Shown here one piece after another: positions 55,563 to 63,969 of a DNA stretch of 64,000 nt (position 1 is the first letter of the stretch; each line of letters starts with the position of its first letter). The DNA lies in NCBI RefSeq assembly GCF_001595645.1, contig NZ_LNKT01000001.1, positions 310,001 to 374,000 on the forward strand. Reading direction: 5' to 3'. The position numbers and the translations under genes are program-made. The notes under the pieces were generated by a model. It saw nothing but the letters and a program-made list of their open reading frames with translations, had not been told where the DNA came from and searched no databases. The stretch comes from Sulfurovum riftiae. GTDB lineage: Bacteria; Campylobacterota; Campylobacteria; Campylobacterales; Sulfurovaceae.

Positions 55563-57014
55563 ATGAATTTATTCCAGAAAGGGCTGCTTTTCGTAAGTAT
55601 CAGCTCATTACAAATCGTCGCAGCGGAGTTGCCAAAACAGCCAAATATCGTTTTCATCATGGCTGATGACCTTGGGTGGGCAGATGTAGGGTATCATGGG
55701 GCAAAAGGAATCAAAACACCCACTATTGACAAGTTGGCAAAAGAGGGTACGAAACTGGAGACATTTTATGCACAACCTATGTGTACACCTTCCAGAGCAG
55801 CCTTGATGACAGGACGTTATCCTATGCGTTATGGTCTGCAGTCATTTGTGATTACTCCGGGACAGCATTATGGTCTGCCTACAGATGAACGTACGATTGC
55901 AGAAGCACTTAAAGAAGCAGGCTACAGCACATATGCCTTGGGTAAATGGCATTTGGGTCACTCCAAAAAAGAGTATTGGCCTCAAAATCGTGGATTTGAT
56001 TATTTTTATGGTACAACAATCGGCAATGTAGATTATTACACCAAAAAAAGAAACGGTGTAATGGATTGGCAAAGGAATGGTAAGTTTATTGAAGAGAATG
56101 AATACTTCACTGACCTCATAACCAAAGATGCCGTGCGTATCATAGAGGAGCAGGATGGAAAAAAACCGTTCTTTCTTTATATGGCACATTTGGCTGTGCA
56201 CTCTCCCTATCAGGCACCCAAAAAGTACTTGGATAAGTTCATGGATATAAAAGATGAGACAAGAAGAACATACGCTGCAATGGCGGCATCTATGGATGAT
56301 TCAGTCAAAGAGGTAGTTGATGCACTTGATAGAAAAGGTTTGAGAGACAATACATTGATTCTTTTTATCTCGGATAATGGAGGAATCGCTGGTTCAGGAT
56401 ACTCTTCTAGCATGAAAAAAGTAGCAGGCAATAAACCTGCGCCTGCAGATAATGGACCATATAAAGGTTCAAAAGCCAGTTTATATGAGGGTGCTGTTAG
56501 AACTGTTGCCTTTGTCAATTGGCCTAAAAAGGTCAAAGCAACGACAGTGAATGAGATGATACATATGGTTGACTGGCTTCCAACACTTGTTGGTTTGGCA
56601 GGAGGGAAAGCCGAAGGCAATAAAACAATAGATGGTTTAGATGTATGGCCTACGATCACACAGGGAAAAGCCAGCCCGCATGAGAGTATCCTTATCAATG
56701 CAGAGTTTCACAAGGGAGCTGTCCGTAAAGGTGACTGGAAACTCATCAAAAAAGCTTCTTTACCGTCAAAAATAGAGCTTTATGATGTGCTACATGATAT
56801 GGGTGAAAAACATAATGTCGCAAAAGAGCACCCCGAAAAAGTGGCAGAGCTGGAAGCGCTGCTCAATGATTATGCCAAAGGTGCGACACAGGCACTCTAT
56901 TTTAAAGAGTATCTTCCATTCATTGTAGAAGACTATAAAACATCTGACATGAGCTACAATGGCGATGAAGATAGTGGACAAGAGGGTGAAATACCGGTTC
57001 TGCCAAAACACTAG
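55563..57014 (+). CDS. Sulfatase (arylsulfatase A type) with signal peptide
   Basis: A 483-residue sulfatase. A signal peptide (LFQKGLLFVSISSLQIVAAE) precedes the metal motif FIMADDLGWADVGYHG. The nucleophile motif CTPSRAALMTGRYP is of the Cys type, so Cys would be turned into formylglycine by FGE or an anaerobic sulfatase-maturating enzyme; neither is in the window. YALGKWHLG and FISDNGG supply further conserved residues. It hydrolyses sulfate esters in the periplasm, substrate unknown. It stands alone between selB and the oxyanion importer. Confidence 0.88.
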   Translation: MNLFQKGLLFVSISSLQIVAAELPKQPNIVFIMADDLGWADVGYHGAKGIKTPTIDKLAKEGTKLETFYAQPMCTPSRAALMTGRYPMRYGLQSFVITPGQHYGLPTDERTIAEALKEAGYSTYALGKWHLGHSKKEYWPQNRGFDYFYGTTIGNVDYYTKKRNGVMDWQRNGKFIEENEYFTDLITKDAVRIIEEQDGKKPFFLYMAHLAVHSPYQAPKKYLDKFMDIKDETRRTYAAMAASMDDSVKEVVDALDRKGLRDNTLILFISDNGGIAGSGYSSSMKKVAGNKPAPADNGPYKGSKASLYEGAVRTVAFVNWPKKVKATTVNEMIHMVDWLPTLVGLAGGKAEGNKTIDGLDVWPTITQGKASPHESILINAEFHKGAVRKGDWKLIKKASLPSKIELYDVLHDMGEKHNVAKEHPEKVAELEALLNDYAKGATQALYFKEYLPFIVEDYKTSDMSYNGDEDSGQEGEIPVLPKH

Positions 57015-57098
57015 AGGCAGAATGCAAAGTCTGGTTCTGGAAAGTCTTATGAAATCAATAGCTATCGTTGCAAATGTGGAAAATGATAATGTTACTTA

Positions 57099-57875
57099 TT
57101 ACAACTTATTGGCAATAAAACGGATGATGAAAAAGACAATGGCTGAAAGTCCGATGATGACGGCAGCAACAGGGGCAGAATAGCTCAGGCCGTAGGAACT
57201 GAAACGGTCAAAAATGAGTACCGGGGTGGTCATGGGATGGTAGACGAGAATGATGACAGCGCCGAATTCTCCCAGGCCGCGGCTCCACATCATCAGGGCG
57301 CCGTTGATGATGTCTTTCTTTGCATTGGGGATGGAGATGGCAAAGAAGGTCTGCAGCGGGTTGGCACCCAGGGTCCTTGCCACTTTCTCGAGTTTGGGGT
57401 CCACCTTTCTGAACCCGTCCTTGGCTGCGTTGATGAGGAAGGGGGCGGAAAGGAACATCATGGCGATCATGATACCGTACTCCGTTCCGACGAATTCGAT
57501 GCCGAAGAATTTGAAGAAGTTGCCTAACTCCGTATCTCCAAAGGTACTCAGCAGGGCGATACCAGCTGCCGTATGGGGGATCATCACGGGAAGATCGATG
57601 AGGGATTCAAGAAAACTCTTACCGTAGAAGTCGAAGCGGGCGATGAGGTAGGCCAGGGGAAGCCCTGTAATGATGACAAAGAGCATCGCCCATGCCGAGA
57701 CCTTCATGGTCAGCCAGATGGAGGAGAGTACTTCTCCGTCCCTGAGTGTCTCTATGAACTTGTCAGAGCCGACCCCTACGAACATCTTGAGGATGGGTAC
57801 CGAAAGAAAGAAGATGATGACCACAGCCAGAACAATGAGTGTCATGGTAAATGGCGAAGGGAATGTACGTCTCAT
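57099..57875 (-). CDS. wtpB: Tungstate/molybdate ABC transporter permease
   Basis: A 258-residue inner-membrane permease with six helices and the cytoplasmic coupling motif ARTLGANPLQTFFAISIPNA (EAA loop), as in ModB, WtpB and TupB. Gene order permease-ATPase-binding protein on this strand makes a three-gene transporter operon (wtpA first). It overlaps the ATPase gene by four bases. Specificity between molybdate and tungstate cannot be read from the permease. Confidence 0.82.
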   Translation of the reverse strand: MRRTFPSPFTMTLIVLAVVIIFFLSVPILKMFVGVGSDKFIETLRDGEVLSSIWLTMKVSAWAMLFVIITGLPLAYLIARFDFYGKSFLESLIDLPVMIPHTAAGIALLSTFGDTELGNFFKFFGIEFVGTEYGIMIAMMFLSAPFLINAAKDGFRKVDPKLEKVARTLGANPLQTFFAISIPNAKKDIINGALMMWSRGLGEFGAVIILVYHPMTTPVLIFDRFSSYGLSYSAPVAAVIIGLSAIVFFIIRFIANKL

Positions 57876-58858
57876 AGGTAGTAGATATCCTTTCGGTCAA
57901 AACCTATGGTCACCAGTTCTCCGCTCTGTACGGGGCAACCCTCCTGCGATCGTTTGAGGATCTTGATGAAAAAGAGTATCTCTCCTGTACGGACATAGAG
58001 TTTGAAATGGTCGGTGACCCAGACACATTCATCTACGATACCGTCGAAGGTGAAGTCCTTCCTGTCACTTTCCACACTGTCGAGTATGGCAATGTGGTTG
58101 GGGTCTATGGAGAAGAAGCGCTGTTCTTCCTCTCCGAGCAGCTCAGTACCAAAGATGTTCTTGTAACCGAGGAAGCGGGCTATCTGCATACTCTGTGGCC
58201 TGTTGAGTACTTCGTTGGGTTCTCCGACCTGTCTGATCTCTCCATCCATGATGATGGCGATATTGTCTGCCAGATAAGAGGCTTCCCTGAAATTATGCGT
58301 GACGTGAATGGTCGTCAGTCCGTAACGTCTGTGCATCTCTTTGAGACGTTTCATAATGCTGTTCCTGAATGTCGGGTCTATGGCACTGAGGGGTTCGTCC
58401 AGGAGCAGTATCTTCGGTTTGGCATAGAGGGCCCTTGCCAGTGCGATACGCTGTTTCTCTCCACCGCTGAGTTCACCGACCTTTCGTTTCAGAAGGGATT
58501 TGATATCGAGAAAAGCAGTGATGTCCTCGAAGTGTGCCTCCACATTCTCGATAGCGCGGTATTTCCCCGAAAAACGTATGTTCTCTTCTACGTTGAGGTT
58601 GGGGAAGAGAGCGAACTCCTGGTAGACAAAACCTATTTCCCGTGCTTCCGGTGTCCTGTCGGAAAGGATGGTGTCACCAAAACGTATCGAACCGCTGCTT
58701 GGACTTACCCCTGCAATACTCTCAAGCAACCTGGTCTTCCCGCTCCCGCTGGGCCCAAGCAGTACGAAATATTTCCCTTTGTCTATCTGCAGGTCGATAT
58801 CGTGCAGGGCAAATCCGTCGATACGGTGGGAGAGTCTTTCGATACGAAGGGAGGACAT
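57872..58858 (-). CDS. wtpC: Tungstate/molybdate ABC transporter ATPase
   Basis: A 328-residue ABC ATPase. Walker A is LLGPSGSGKTRLLESIAG, the signature is VGELSGGEKQRIALARAL, and Walker B is KILLLDEPLSAIDP. A C-terminal domain of about 100 residues after the ATPase core resembles TOBE-type regulatory ends of ModC/WtpC. It energises the adjacent permease and follows the binding protein gene without a gap. Confidence 0.85.
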   Translation of the reverse strand: MSSLRIERLSHRIDGFALHDIDLQIDKGKYFVLLGPSGSGKTRLLESIAGVSPSSGSIRFGDTILSDRTPEAREIGFVYQEFALFPNLNVEENIRFSGKYRAIENVEAHFEDITAFLDIKSLLKRKVGELSGGEKQRIALARALYAKPKILLLDEPLSAIDPTFRNSIMKRLKEMHRRYGLTTIHVTHNFREASYLADNIAIIMDGEIRQVGEPNEVLNRPQSMQIARFLGYKNIFGTELLGEEEQRFFSIDPNHIAILDSVESDRKDFTFDGIVDECVWVTDHFKLYVRTGEILFFIKILKRSQEGCPVQSGELVTIGFDRKDIYYL

Positions 58859-59809
58859 CTATTTTGCCTTCAAAATGCTTGCATCACCGGTGATGACTGC
58901 GGGAGAGATGACCCCCTGGCCGTTCTGCTTCATGATCTCTTCTCCTTCGCTAGAGAGAACGAAGTTCACGAATGCCACGGCACCTTTCGGGTTTGCCGGA
59001 GATTTTTCATTCTGCGGTATGGTGATCCCATAGACCATTGCAGCACCTTTTTTGTTAATGTACTCACCGGGCTTTTTGCCTGTGATCCTGAAGCTTACGG
59101 TACTGTACTCTGCTTCATCAGCCTTCTCTTTGAGAGAGATCTCTTTGGGCAGTGTGATAGTTTTCAATCCATGCTGCTCTGCGACCGATCTGTAGATGAA
59201 AAGGTAGTCGATGGCATGGGCTTCAAGCAGGGCAAGCAGATCGGTCTCCTTGGGACGGACGATGATCTTTGCCTTGTTCTCATCGCCTGCTTTGTAAAAG
59301 TTACTGTAGCCCAGAAGCTGCTTGAAAAAGCCTGGCTTCTTGTAGTATTTCTCTGCCAGTTTGGTGACCAGTATGGAGCGGTATCCGCAGGGGTCCACAT
59401 TGGGGTTGGAGTGCCCGACCTTGACACCTTTACGCAAAAAGATCTCCGGCCAGTTCTTTTCGTTTATCTCGTTTGCGAATTTTGATCTTGGTGTATAGGC
59501 AATGGTCATTTCGTTGGTGGTGAACTGTGCATTGAATTTCGCATTTTCCGGTATGAGCAGATTGTCTATGACCTTGTAGTCTGCAGAAGCCACTACATCG
59601 CAGGGTCTTTTGATCTCAGAGACCTTGCGTGCTGCTTTACGGCTGCCGCTGACCTCTCTTTTGACATCATATTGGGGGTATTTGTTCTCAAAGGCTTTTT
59701 CCATCTGAGAGAAGGGTACGGCAAGACTGCCGGCATGAAAGACGATGATGTCTTCTTTTGCAAAGCCCAGTGTTGCTATGGCCAGCAGGCTTAAGGCGAT
59801 CTTGTGCAT
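58859..59809 (-). CDS. wtpA: Tungstate/molybdate-binding protein, WtpA-like
   Basis: A 316-residue periplasmic binding protein with a signal peptide (MHKIALSLLAIATLGFA). The IIVFHAGSLAVPFSQMEKAF start, PCDVVASADYKVIDNLLIP and NPNVDPCGYRS are features I associate with the WtpA/ModA type rather than with E. coli ModA. It would capture tungstate or molybdate for the pterin cofactor of formate dehydrogenase. Being beside moeA and fdhD supports this. The two oxyanions cannot be told apart by eye. Confidence 0.85.
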   Translation of the reverse strand: MHKIALSLLAIATLGFAKEDIIVFHAGSLAVPFSQMEKAFENKYPQYDVKREVSGSRKAARKVSEIKRPCDVVASADYKVIDNLLIPENAKFNAQFTTNEMTIAYTPRSKFANEINEKNWPEIFLRKGVKVGHSNPNVDPCGYRSILVTKLAEKYYKKPGFFKQLLGYSNFYKAGDENKAKIIVRPKETDLLALLEAHAIDYLFIYRSVAEQHGLKTITLPKEISLKEKADEAEYSTVSFRITGKKPGEYINKKGAAMVYGITIPQNEKSPANPKGAVAFVNFVLSSEGEEIMKQNGQGVISPAVITGDASILKAK

Positions 59810-59824
59810 CTTCTCTCCTTTGGG

Positions 59825-61060
59825 TTAATTGATGGGGGTACTGGCCTGGCTCAGGGGAAGGGTATCAAAGCAGATGACCTTGATGACCTTTTCTTCCCCT
59901 ACAGTGGAAATCTCTTCGTTGAAGATCGCCAGAGCATTGCTCTCCACGATAGGTGTGAGCATTCCCGAACCGTATTTGTTGTTACGGGTTACATGGAATT
60001 CTCCGTTCTCCATTTTCCCCAGTACGATATTGCTTCTGCCCGGACGCATCTTGAATGCCTTGGTGTTCTTTGCATAGACGAAATCATGTGTATGACGGCT
60101 GCTGCCCTGCATTTTGAAGAGAATCGGCAGGGAGAGCAGGAAGGTATTGACCATAGCGGTGAGCGGATTGCCCGGCATCGCCATGACGAAAGTGTCACTC
60201 ATGACACCCATCATGGTAGGACGTCCCGGCTTGACGTTGACACCGTGAAAAAGAGGCTCAAGACCGTTCCTGATGAAAGCCTCTTCGAGGAAATCGGCAT
60301 CTCCCATGGAGATACCGCCGGTCGTGATGACGACATCGTAACTTTTGAGTTTGCCGATAAGTGCCACCGTATGGTCCAGGTCATCGGGAATGGAGCCTGC
60401 ATAGGTAGGTGCAAAACCGTATTTTTCCAAAAGGGATGTGATGGCAAAAGCATTGGCATTGTAGATCTCATCTTCACTGGCCTGCTCCCAGGGCTCTCTG
60501 ATCTCATCTCCCGTGGAGAGGACAGCGATCTGCAGCTGCTTGTAGACCTGTGCAGCCATGATCCCCTGTGCCGAGAGCAGGGCGATATGTGCAGGGGTGA
60601 TGAACTCTCCTTTGCTGAAGAGTACATTTCCCTCTCTCTGCTCTTCTCCTTTGGGACGGAAGGCATTACCCTGCCGGATATCTTCGGGAATGGTCACTTC
60701 TGTCTCCGTAACACTGGGACACTCCTCGATGGGAACGATGGTGTCCGCATCCGAAGGGACCTGTGCTCCGGTCATGATCTTGTAGCACTCACCTTCATCA
60801 AGTTGTGCCTCCGGTCTGTCTCCTGCAAAGATGGTCGCCTTTATCTTGAGTGTCTGGCCTCTTTCTGCATACTTGAAGGCAAATCCGTCCATAGCGGAGT
60901 TGTCGAAAGAGGGAAGGTTCTTCTGCACGATGATATCTTCTGCCAGTACACGGTTGAGCAGTGCATTGATGAGTACGGTCTCTGTGGCTTGTATGGTCTG
61001 ACATGCCTCCTGTGCACGTTTTCCGGCTTCTTTGAAGGCCAGTACATCCAGTTTAGTCAT
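59825..61060 (-). CDS. moeA: Molybdopterin molybdotransferase
   Basis: A 411-residue MoeA that inserts molybdate (or tungstate) into adenylylated molybdopterin. SFDNSAMDGFAFKYAERG is the N-terminal motif, and TTGGISMGDADFLEEA and MMGVMSDTFVMAMPGNPLTA form the active-site region. It lies 15 bases upstream of wtpA and 36 bases after fdhD on the same strand, so fdhD-moeA-wtpABC reads as one operon for the cofactor of formate dehydrogenase. Confidence 0.94.
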   Translation of the reverse strand: MTKLDVLAFKEAGKRAQEACQTIQATETVLINALLNRVLAEDIIVQKNLPSFDNSAMDGFAFKYAERGQTLKIKATIFAGDRPEAQLDEGECYKIMTGAQVPSDADTIVPIEECPSVTETEVTIPEDIRQGNAFRPKGEEQREGNVLFSKGEFITPAHIALLSAQGIMAAQVYKQLQIAVLSTGDEIREPWEQASEDEIYNANAFAITSLLEKYGFAPTYAGSIPDDLDHTVALIGKLKSYDVVITTGGISMGDADFLEEAFIRNGLEPLFHGVNVKPGRPTMMGVMSDTFVMAMPGNPLTAMVNTFLLSLPILFKMQGSSRHTHDFVYAKNTKAFKMRPGRSNIVLGKMENGEFHVTRNNKYGSGMLTPIVESNALAIFNEEISTVGEEKVIKVICFDTLPLSQASTPIN

Positions 61061-61096
61061 TTTCTTTTCCTCTCTTTTTTACATAATAATGTCATA

Positions 61097-61876
61097 CTAC
61101 AGGATCCTTTGCGGGTTTTTGTAGATATTCATCCTGTCACCTCTGACAAAACCGATGAGGGTCAGACCGAACTTCTCGGCGATCTGTACCCCCAGGCAGG
61201 TGGAAGCGGTCCGTGAGGCGATGATGGGTATCTGGTACATGACCGCTTTGGCGACCATCTCGGAACTTAGCCTGCCGCTGACCATGAGAAATGCATTGGT
61301 GATATCCGCTCCGGCCAGCAGGGCCTTGCCTACGGCTTTGTCTATGGTGTTGTGCTGGGCGATATCCTCACCGATGAAAAAGGTCGCCTCATCGATGAAC
61401 AGTTTGGCAGTGTGGACACATCCGGTCTCTTCATAGAGCGGGCACTCAGTATAGAATTGCCCCATTTCGTTTAAGAGCAGGGAGGCAGGGATGGAAAAGT
61501 CGCTTTTGATCACTTTGGCTTCGATCGCCTCGGGGTCTATGTTCGCTGTCATACTGCGCCCGCATCCGCTGGTCACCACACCTTCACTGTTGAGTTTTTT
61601 GACACTGTCGTCATTGATCTTCGCCGTCACATTTACCATCGTTCCATCGTTCAACAGTTCGATCTTTTCAAGGTCGTCGATATGGCGGATGATATCTTCA
61701 CTCATCAGATAGCCCAGGGCAAGTGCCTTCTGGTCGATCGGTGTTGCCATGACCGCTGCGACCTTTTTTCCGTTTACGACAATTTCAAGTTTGATCTCAC
61801 GTACCAGTGTATCTTCTGTGATGAATCGCCTGTCACCTTTGATCTTGGTAATGGAGGTGGTGTAGACAGCTTCCAA
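61097..61876 (-). CDS. fdhD: Formate dehydrogenase sulfurtransferase FdhD
   Basis: A 259-residue protein that carries sulfur from a cysteine desulfurase to the molybdenum or tungsten cofactor of formate dehydrogenase. The substrate loop TSGCGRSM has Cys105, the site of persulfide; the second Cys of the E. coli C-x-x-C is replaced by Ser108. Other conserved stretches are MATPIDQKALALGYLMSEDI and VSGRLSSEMVAKA. It is divergent from the AraC-type regulator gene. Confidence 0.9.
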   Translation of the reverse strand: MEAVYTTSITKIKGDRRFITEDTLVREIKLEIVVNGKKVAAVMATPIDQKALALGYLMSEDIIRHIDDLEKIELLNDGTMVNVTAKINDDSVKKLNSEGVVTSGCGRSMTANIDPEAIEAKVIKSDFSIPASLLLNEMGQFYTECPLYEETGCVHTAKLFIDEATFFIGEDIAQHNTIDKAVGKALLAGADITNAFLMVSGRLSSEMVAKAVMYQIPIIASRTASTCLGVQIAEKFGLTLIGFVRGDRMNIYKNPQRIL

Positions 61877-62027
61877 AAGTATCCCTCAAATAAAAAATTT
61901 CTTAATCATAGCCAATAAGAACTAAAATTCTTGGAAAACAGCAAAAGAATGTTTTGGATATACAGAGAAAAGTGTTTTTGCCCAATAATGAAGCAGGAAA
62001 AACAGTGTCAGGAAAATGAAAAATTGG

Positions 62028-62033
62028 TATACT
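62028..62033 (+). promoter_or_regulatory. Candidate -10 box of the AraC-type regulator gene
   Basis: TATACT lies 28 bases before the ATG 62061 and inside the region of an in-frame upstream ATG (62016). This supports the later start. Confidence 0.45.
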
Positions 62034-62060
62034 ATATGCATTATGAAAAAAGAGATTGTA

Positions 62061-63020
62061 ATGGATAAAGAGATCTTCCCGGCAGGTATGTTGATAGAAA
62101 CACCATTGCTCGATATTGAAGCGATCCAGCCCCATACGGAAAAGTGGGATGTGGAATTCATCAAGATCGGGAAAGATGATCTTAAAGTAGCCATTCATGC
62201 TTTCCATACACCTCGGATCCAGTTCTCGGCAGTCTACTATACCGATGCCTATCTGCTACAGGGACGATTTCCTCAGGGGAGTATTGTCCTCTCCTATATC
62301 CATACAAAATCCACTACCAATTTTAATAACCGTAAACTCAAACCCGATCAGCTTATTGTGGTAACAGATGCTGATGAACTCAACCTGATTACCAACGGCC
62401 CGAGTACGAATTATTCAGTGACGATTGAAGAGGCTTTCTTCACTTCGGCATTCAAATCCTATTTTGGCTTTGATTTTGATACGGTAGAGTCCAAAATGAC
62501 GCTGATGCTAGAGGCATCGAAGACAGATGCCTATGTTGAAATACTCAATGATTGGCTTCACTTTTTTCTCAATACCAAGGATCTTACATTCTCGGAAGAG
62601 GAGTATCTTCACATAGAATACGAAATACTGGATTCTCTGTTCGGTTTTGTTTCCATGGGAAAGAAAAGAGGTATAAAACGCAGTGATGTGAAGATCGGAA
62701 AGGCAAGAGAACTTCTGCACAGGAACCTTGAGAATACCTATTATATCTCGGACCTTGTCAGAGAGTTGCGTGTCAACGAGAGGAGTCTGCAGTATCTTTT
62801 CAAAGAGCATCTGGGTATCTCTCCGAAGCATTACCTGAAACAGCTGCGGCTCAATGCCATAAGACAGGAGCTTTTGTCACTCAAAGATGTCGATGTAAAT
62901 ATCAAAGAGATCGCCAGGAGATATAACTTTTTCCATATGGGGCACTTTGCTGCAGAGTACAAAAAAATCTTCTCGGAGACTCCTTCCCAAACCCTTAAAC
63001 AGTACGTCTCTTCTTCCTGA
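62061..63020 (+). CDS. AraC-family transcription regulator
   Basis: A 319-residue protein. The N-terminal 200 residues have no membrane segment and may sense a ligand. The C-terminal AraC/XylS domain (about 215-319) contains YYISDLVRELRVNERSLQYL, GISPKHYLKQLRLNAIRQEL and IARRYNFFHMGHFAAEYKK, the two helix-turn-helix motifs. I use ATG 62061 (AGAG before it) after the likely promoter; an in-frame ATG at 62016 is less likely. Sitting between fdhD and the formate dehydrogenase cytochrome gene, it may regulate formate dehydrogenase, but this is only positional. Confidence 0.85.
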   Translation: MDKEIFPAGMLIETPLLDIEAIQPHTEKWDVEFIKIGKDDLKVAIHAFHTPRIQFSAVYYTDAYLLQGRFPQGSIVLSYIHTKSTTNFNNRKLKPDQLIVVTDADELNLITNGPSTNYSVTIEEAFFTSAFKSYFGFDFDTVESKMTLMLEASKTDAYVEILNDWLHFFLNTKDLTFSEEEYLHIEYEILDSLFGFVSMGKKRGIKRSDVKIGKARELLHRNLENTYYISDLVRELRVNERSLQYLFKEHLGISPKHYLKQLRLNAIRQELLSLKDVDVNIKEIARRYNFFHMGHFAAEYKKIFSETPSQTLKQYVSSS

Positions 63021-63071
63021 AAAATTCACTTTTCTTGCGTATTTGTGATATCTTTGCCTTTTTCATTGTGC

Positions 63072-63077
63072 TATAAT
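63072..63077 (+). promoter_or_regulatory. TATAAT -10 box of the formate dehydrogenase gamma gene
   Basis: A perfect TATAAT lies 29 bases before the ATG at 63106, which has AAGGAG as ribosome site. It starts an operon that continues beyond the right edge. Confidence 0.6.
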
Positions 63078-63105
63078 AAAACCATATCCATATAAGGAGC
63101 GTAAG

Positions 63106-63969
63106 ATGAAACAGGGTGAAGCCGGTCAAAGTCTACTCTTTCTTTTCGATGAGTATTGGTGGGCGCTTTTTATGATCGTTTTTGTGGCACTGCTTGTGAG
63201 TGCCTTTACACATCGTAAAAAACCGCATTGTGAAGGGGACAGGATCCTGCGGCACGACATCCCCGCAAGAGTGAGCCACTGGTTCAATGCCTTTGGTATA
63301 TTGATACTTATTTTCACCGGCTTTATGCTCGGTTTTCTTTTCTTCCCCCGACATGTCGCCTACACAGAGGGCGCACAGCTGATGTTCAATCTCCATTTTA
63401 TCGGTGCAATGCTCTTCCTCTTCGGTGCGGTCTACTGGGTAGGGAACACCTTTCTCTATCCCAGACGGCTTGAAGAGCATGCTCCCTATCTGGGATCCCT
63501 CAAAGATGCAGTTATCCATTATGCGAGTATGGCTGGATTGACCCGGAGCAAAGAGCGTCCGGTAGGGAAATATGAAGCTTCGGAGCGTCTGGCCTTTGTT
63601 CCTCTGACACTGCTGGCACTCTTTATGGGTGTTACAGGGCTTATCAAGGTCTCTGCCCATGTCTGGCATGTACCGGACGGACTGCTGCACTTTGCAACAT
63701 GGACACATGACTGGTCGACGGTCCTGCTGACTGTTCTGGTCGTGATACATATTATCCTGGCAGCGGTCGTTCCGTGGGCTTGGCCGCTGTTCCGTTCCAT
63801 GATAGACGGATATATCAGTGTCGATTTTGTCAAATCTCACCACAAAGGCTGGTACAAAGAGTTGACCGATGAGGGGCTGTGCCCGAGAGAAGAGAATGGC
63901 AAAGATGAGAATAAAGCAGAAAAATCCAAAGAGGTTAAACCTGAAAAAGGAGAGAGCGATGCAGTTTGA
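63106..63969 (+). CDS. Formate dehydrogenase cytochrome b556 (gamma) subunit
   Basis: A 287-residue membrane protein with four main helices. The sequences RHDIPARVSHWFNAFGILIL, FNLHFIGAMLFLF and TWTHDWSTVLLTVLVVIH supply histidines that would hold two b hemes, as in FdnI/FdoI/FdhC. An extra N-terminal membrane segment precedes the first heme helix, and the charged C-terminus (ENKAEKSKEVKPEKGE) is cytoplasmic or disordered. It would transfer electrons from formate dehydrogenase to the quinone pool. A hydrogenase cytochrome b is less likely given the fdhD/moeA setting. Confidence 0.87.
   Translation: MKQGEAGQSLLFLFDEYWWALFMIVFVALLVSAFTHRKKPHCEGDRILRHDIPARVSHWFNAFGILILIFTGFMLGFLFFPRHVAYTEGAQLMFNLHFIGAMLFLFGAVYWVGNTFLYPRRLEEHAPYLGSLKDAVIHYASMAGLTRSKERPVGKYEASERLAFVPLTLLALFMGVTGLIKVSAHVWHVPDGLLHFATWTHDWSTVLLTVLVVIHIILAAVVPWAWPLFRSMIDGYISVDFVKSHHKGWYKELTDEGLCPREENGKDENKAEKSKEVKPEKGESDAV

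Noticed and set aside
56959-57183. Plus-strand frame after the sulfatase
   Set aside because: It overlaps the sulfatase end out of frame and then the wtpB gene antisense, with no ribosome site.
58007-59485. 492-codon frame opposite wtpC and wtpA
   Set aside because: It is open by chance because of the codon bias of the real genes on the other strand and matches no family.
59804-61216. 470-codon frame opposite moeA
   Set aside because: It is an antisense shadow; moeA has full-length motifs on the other strand.
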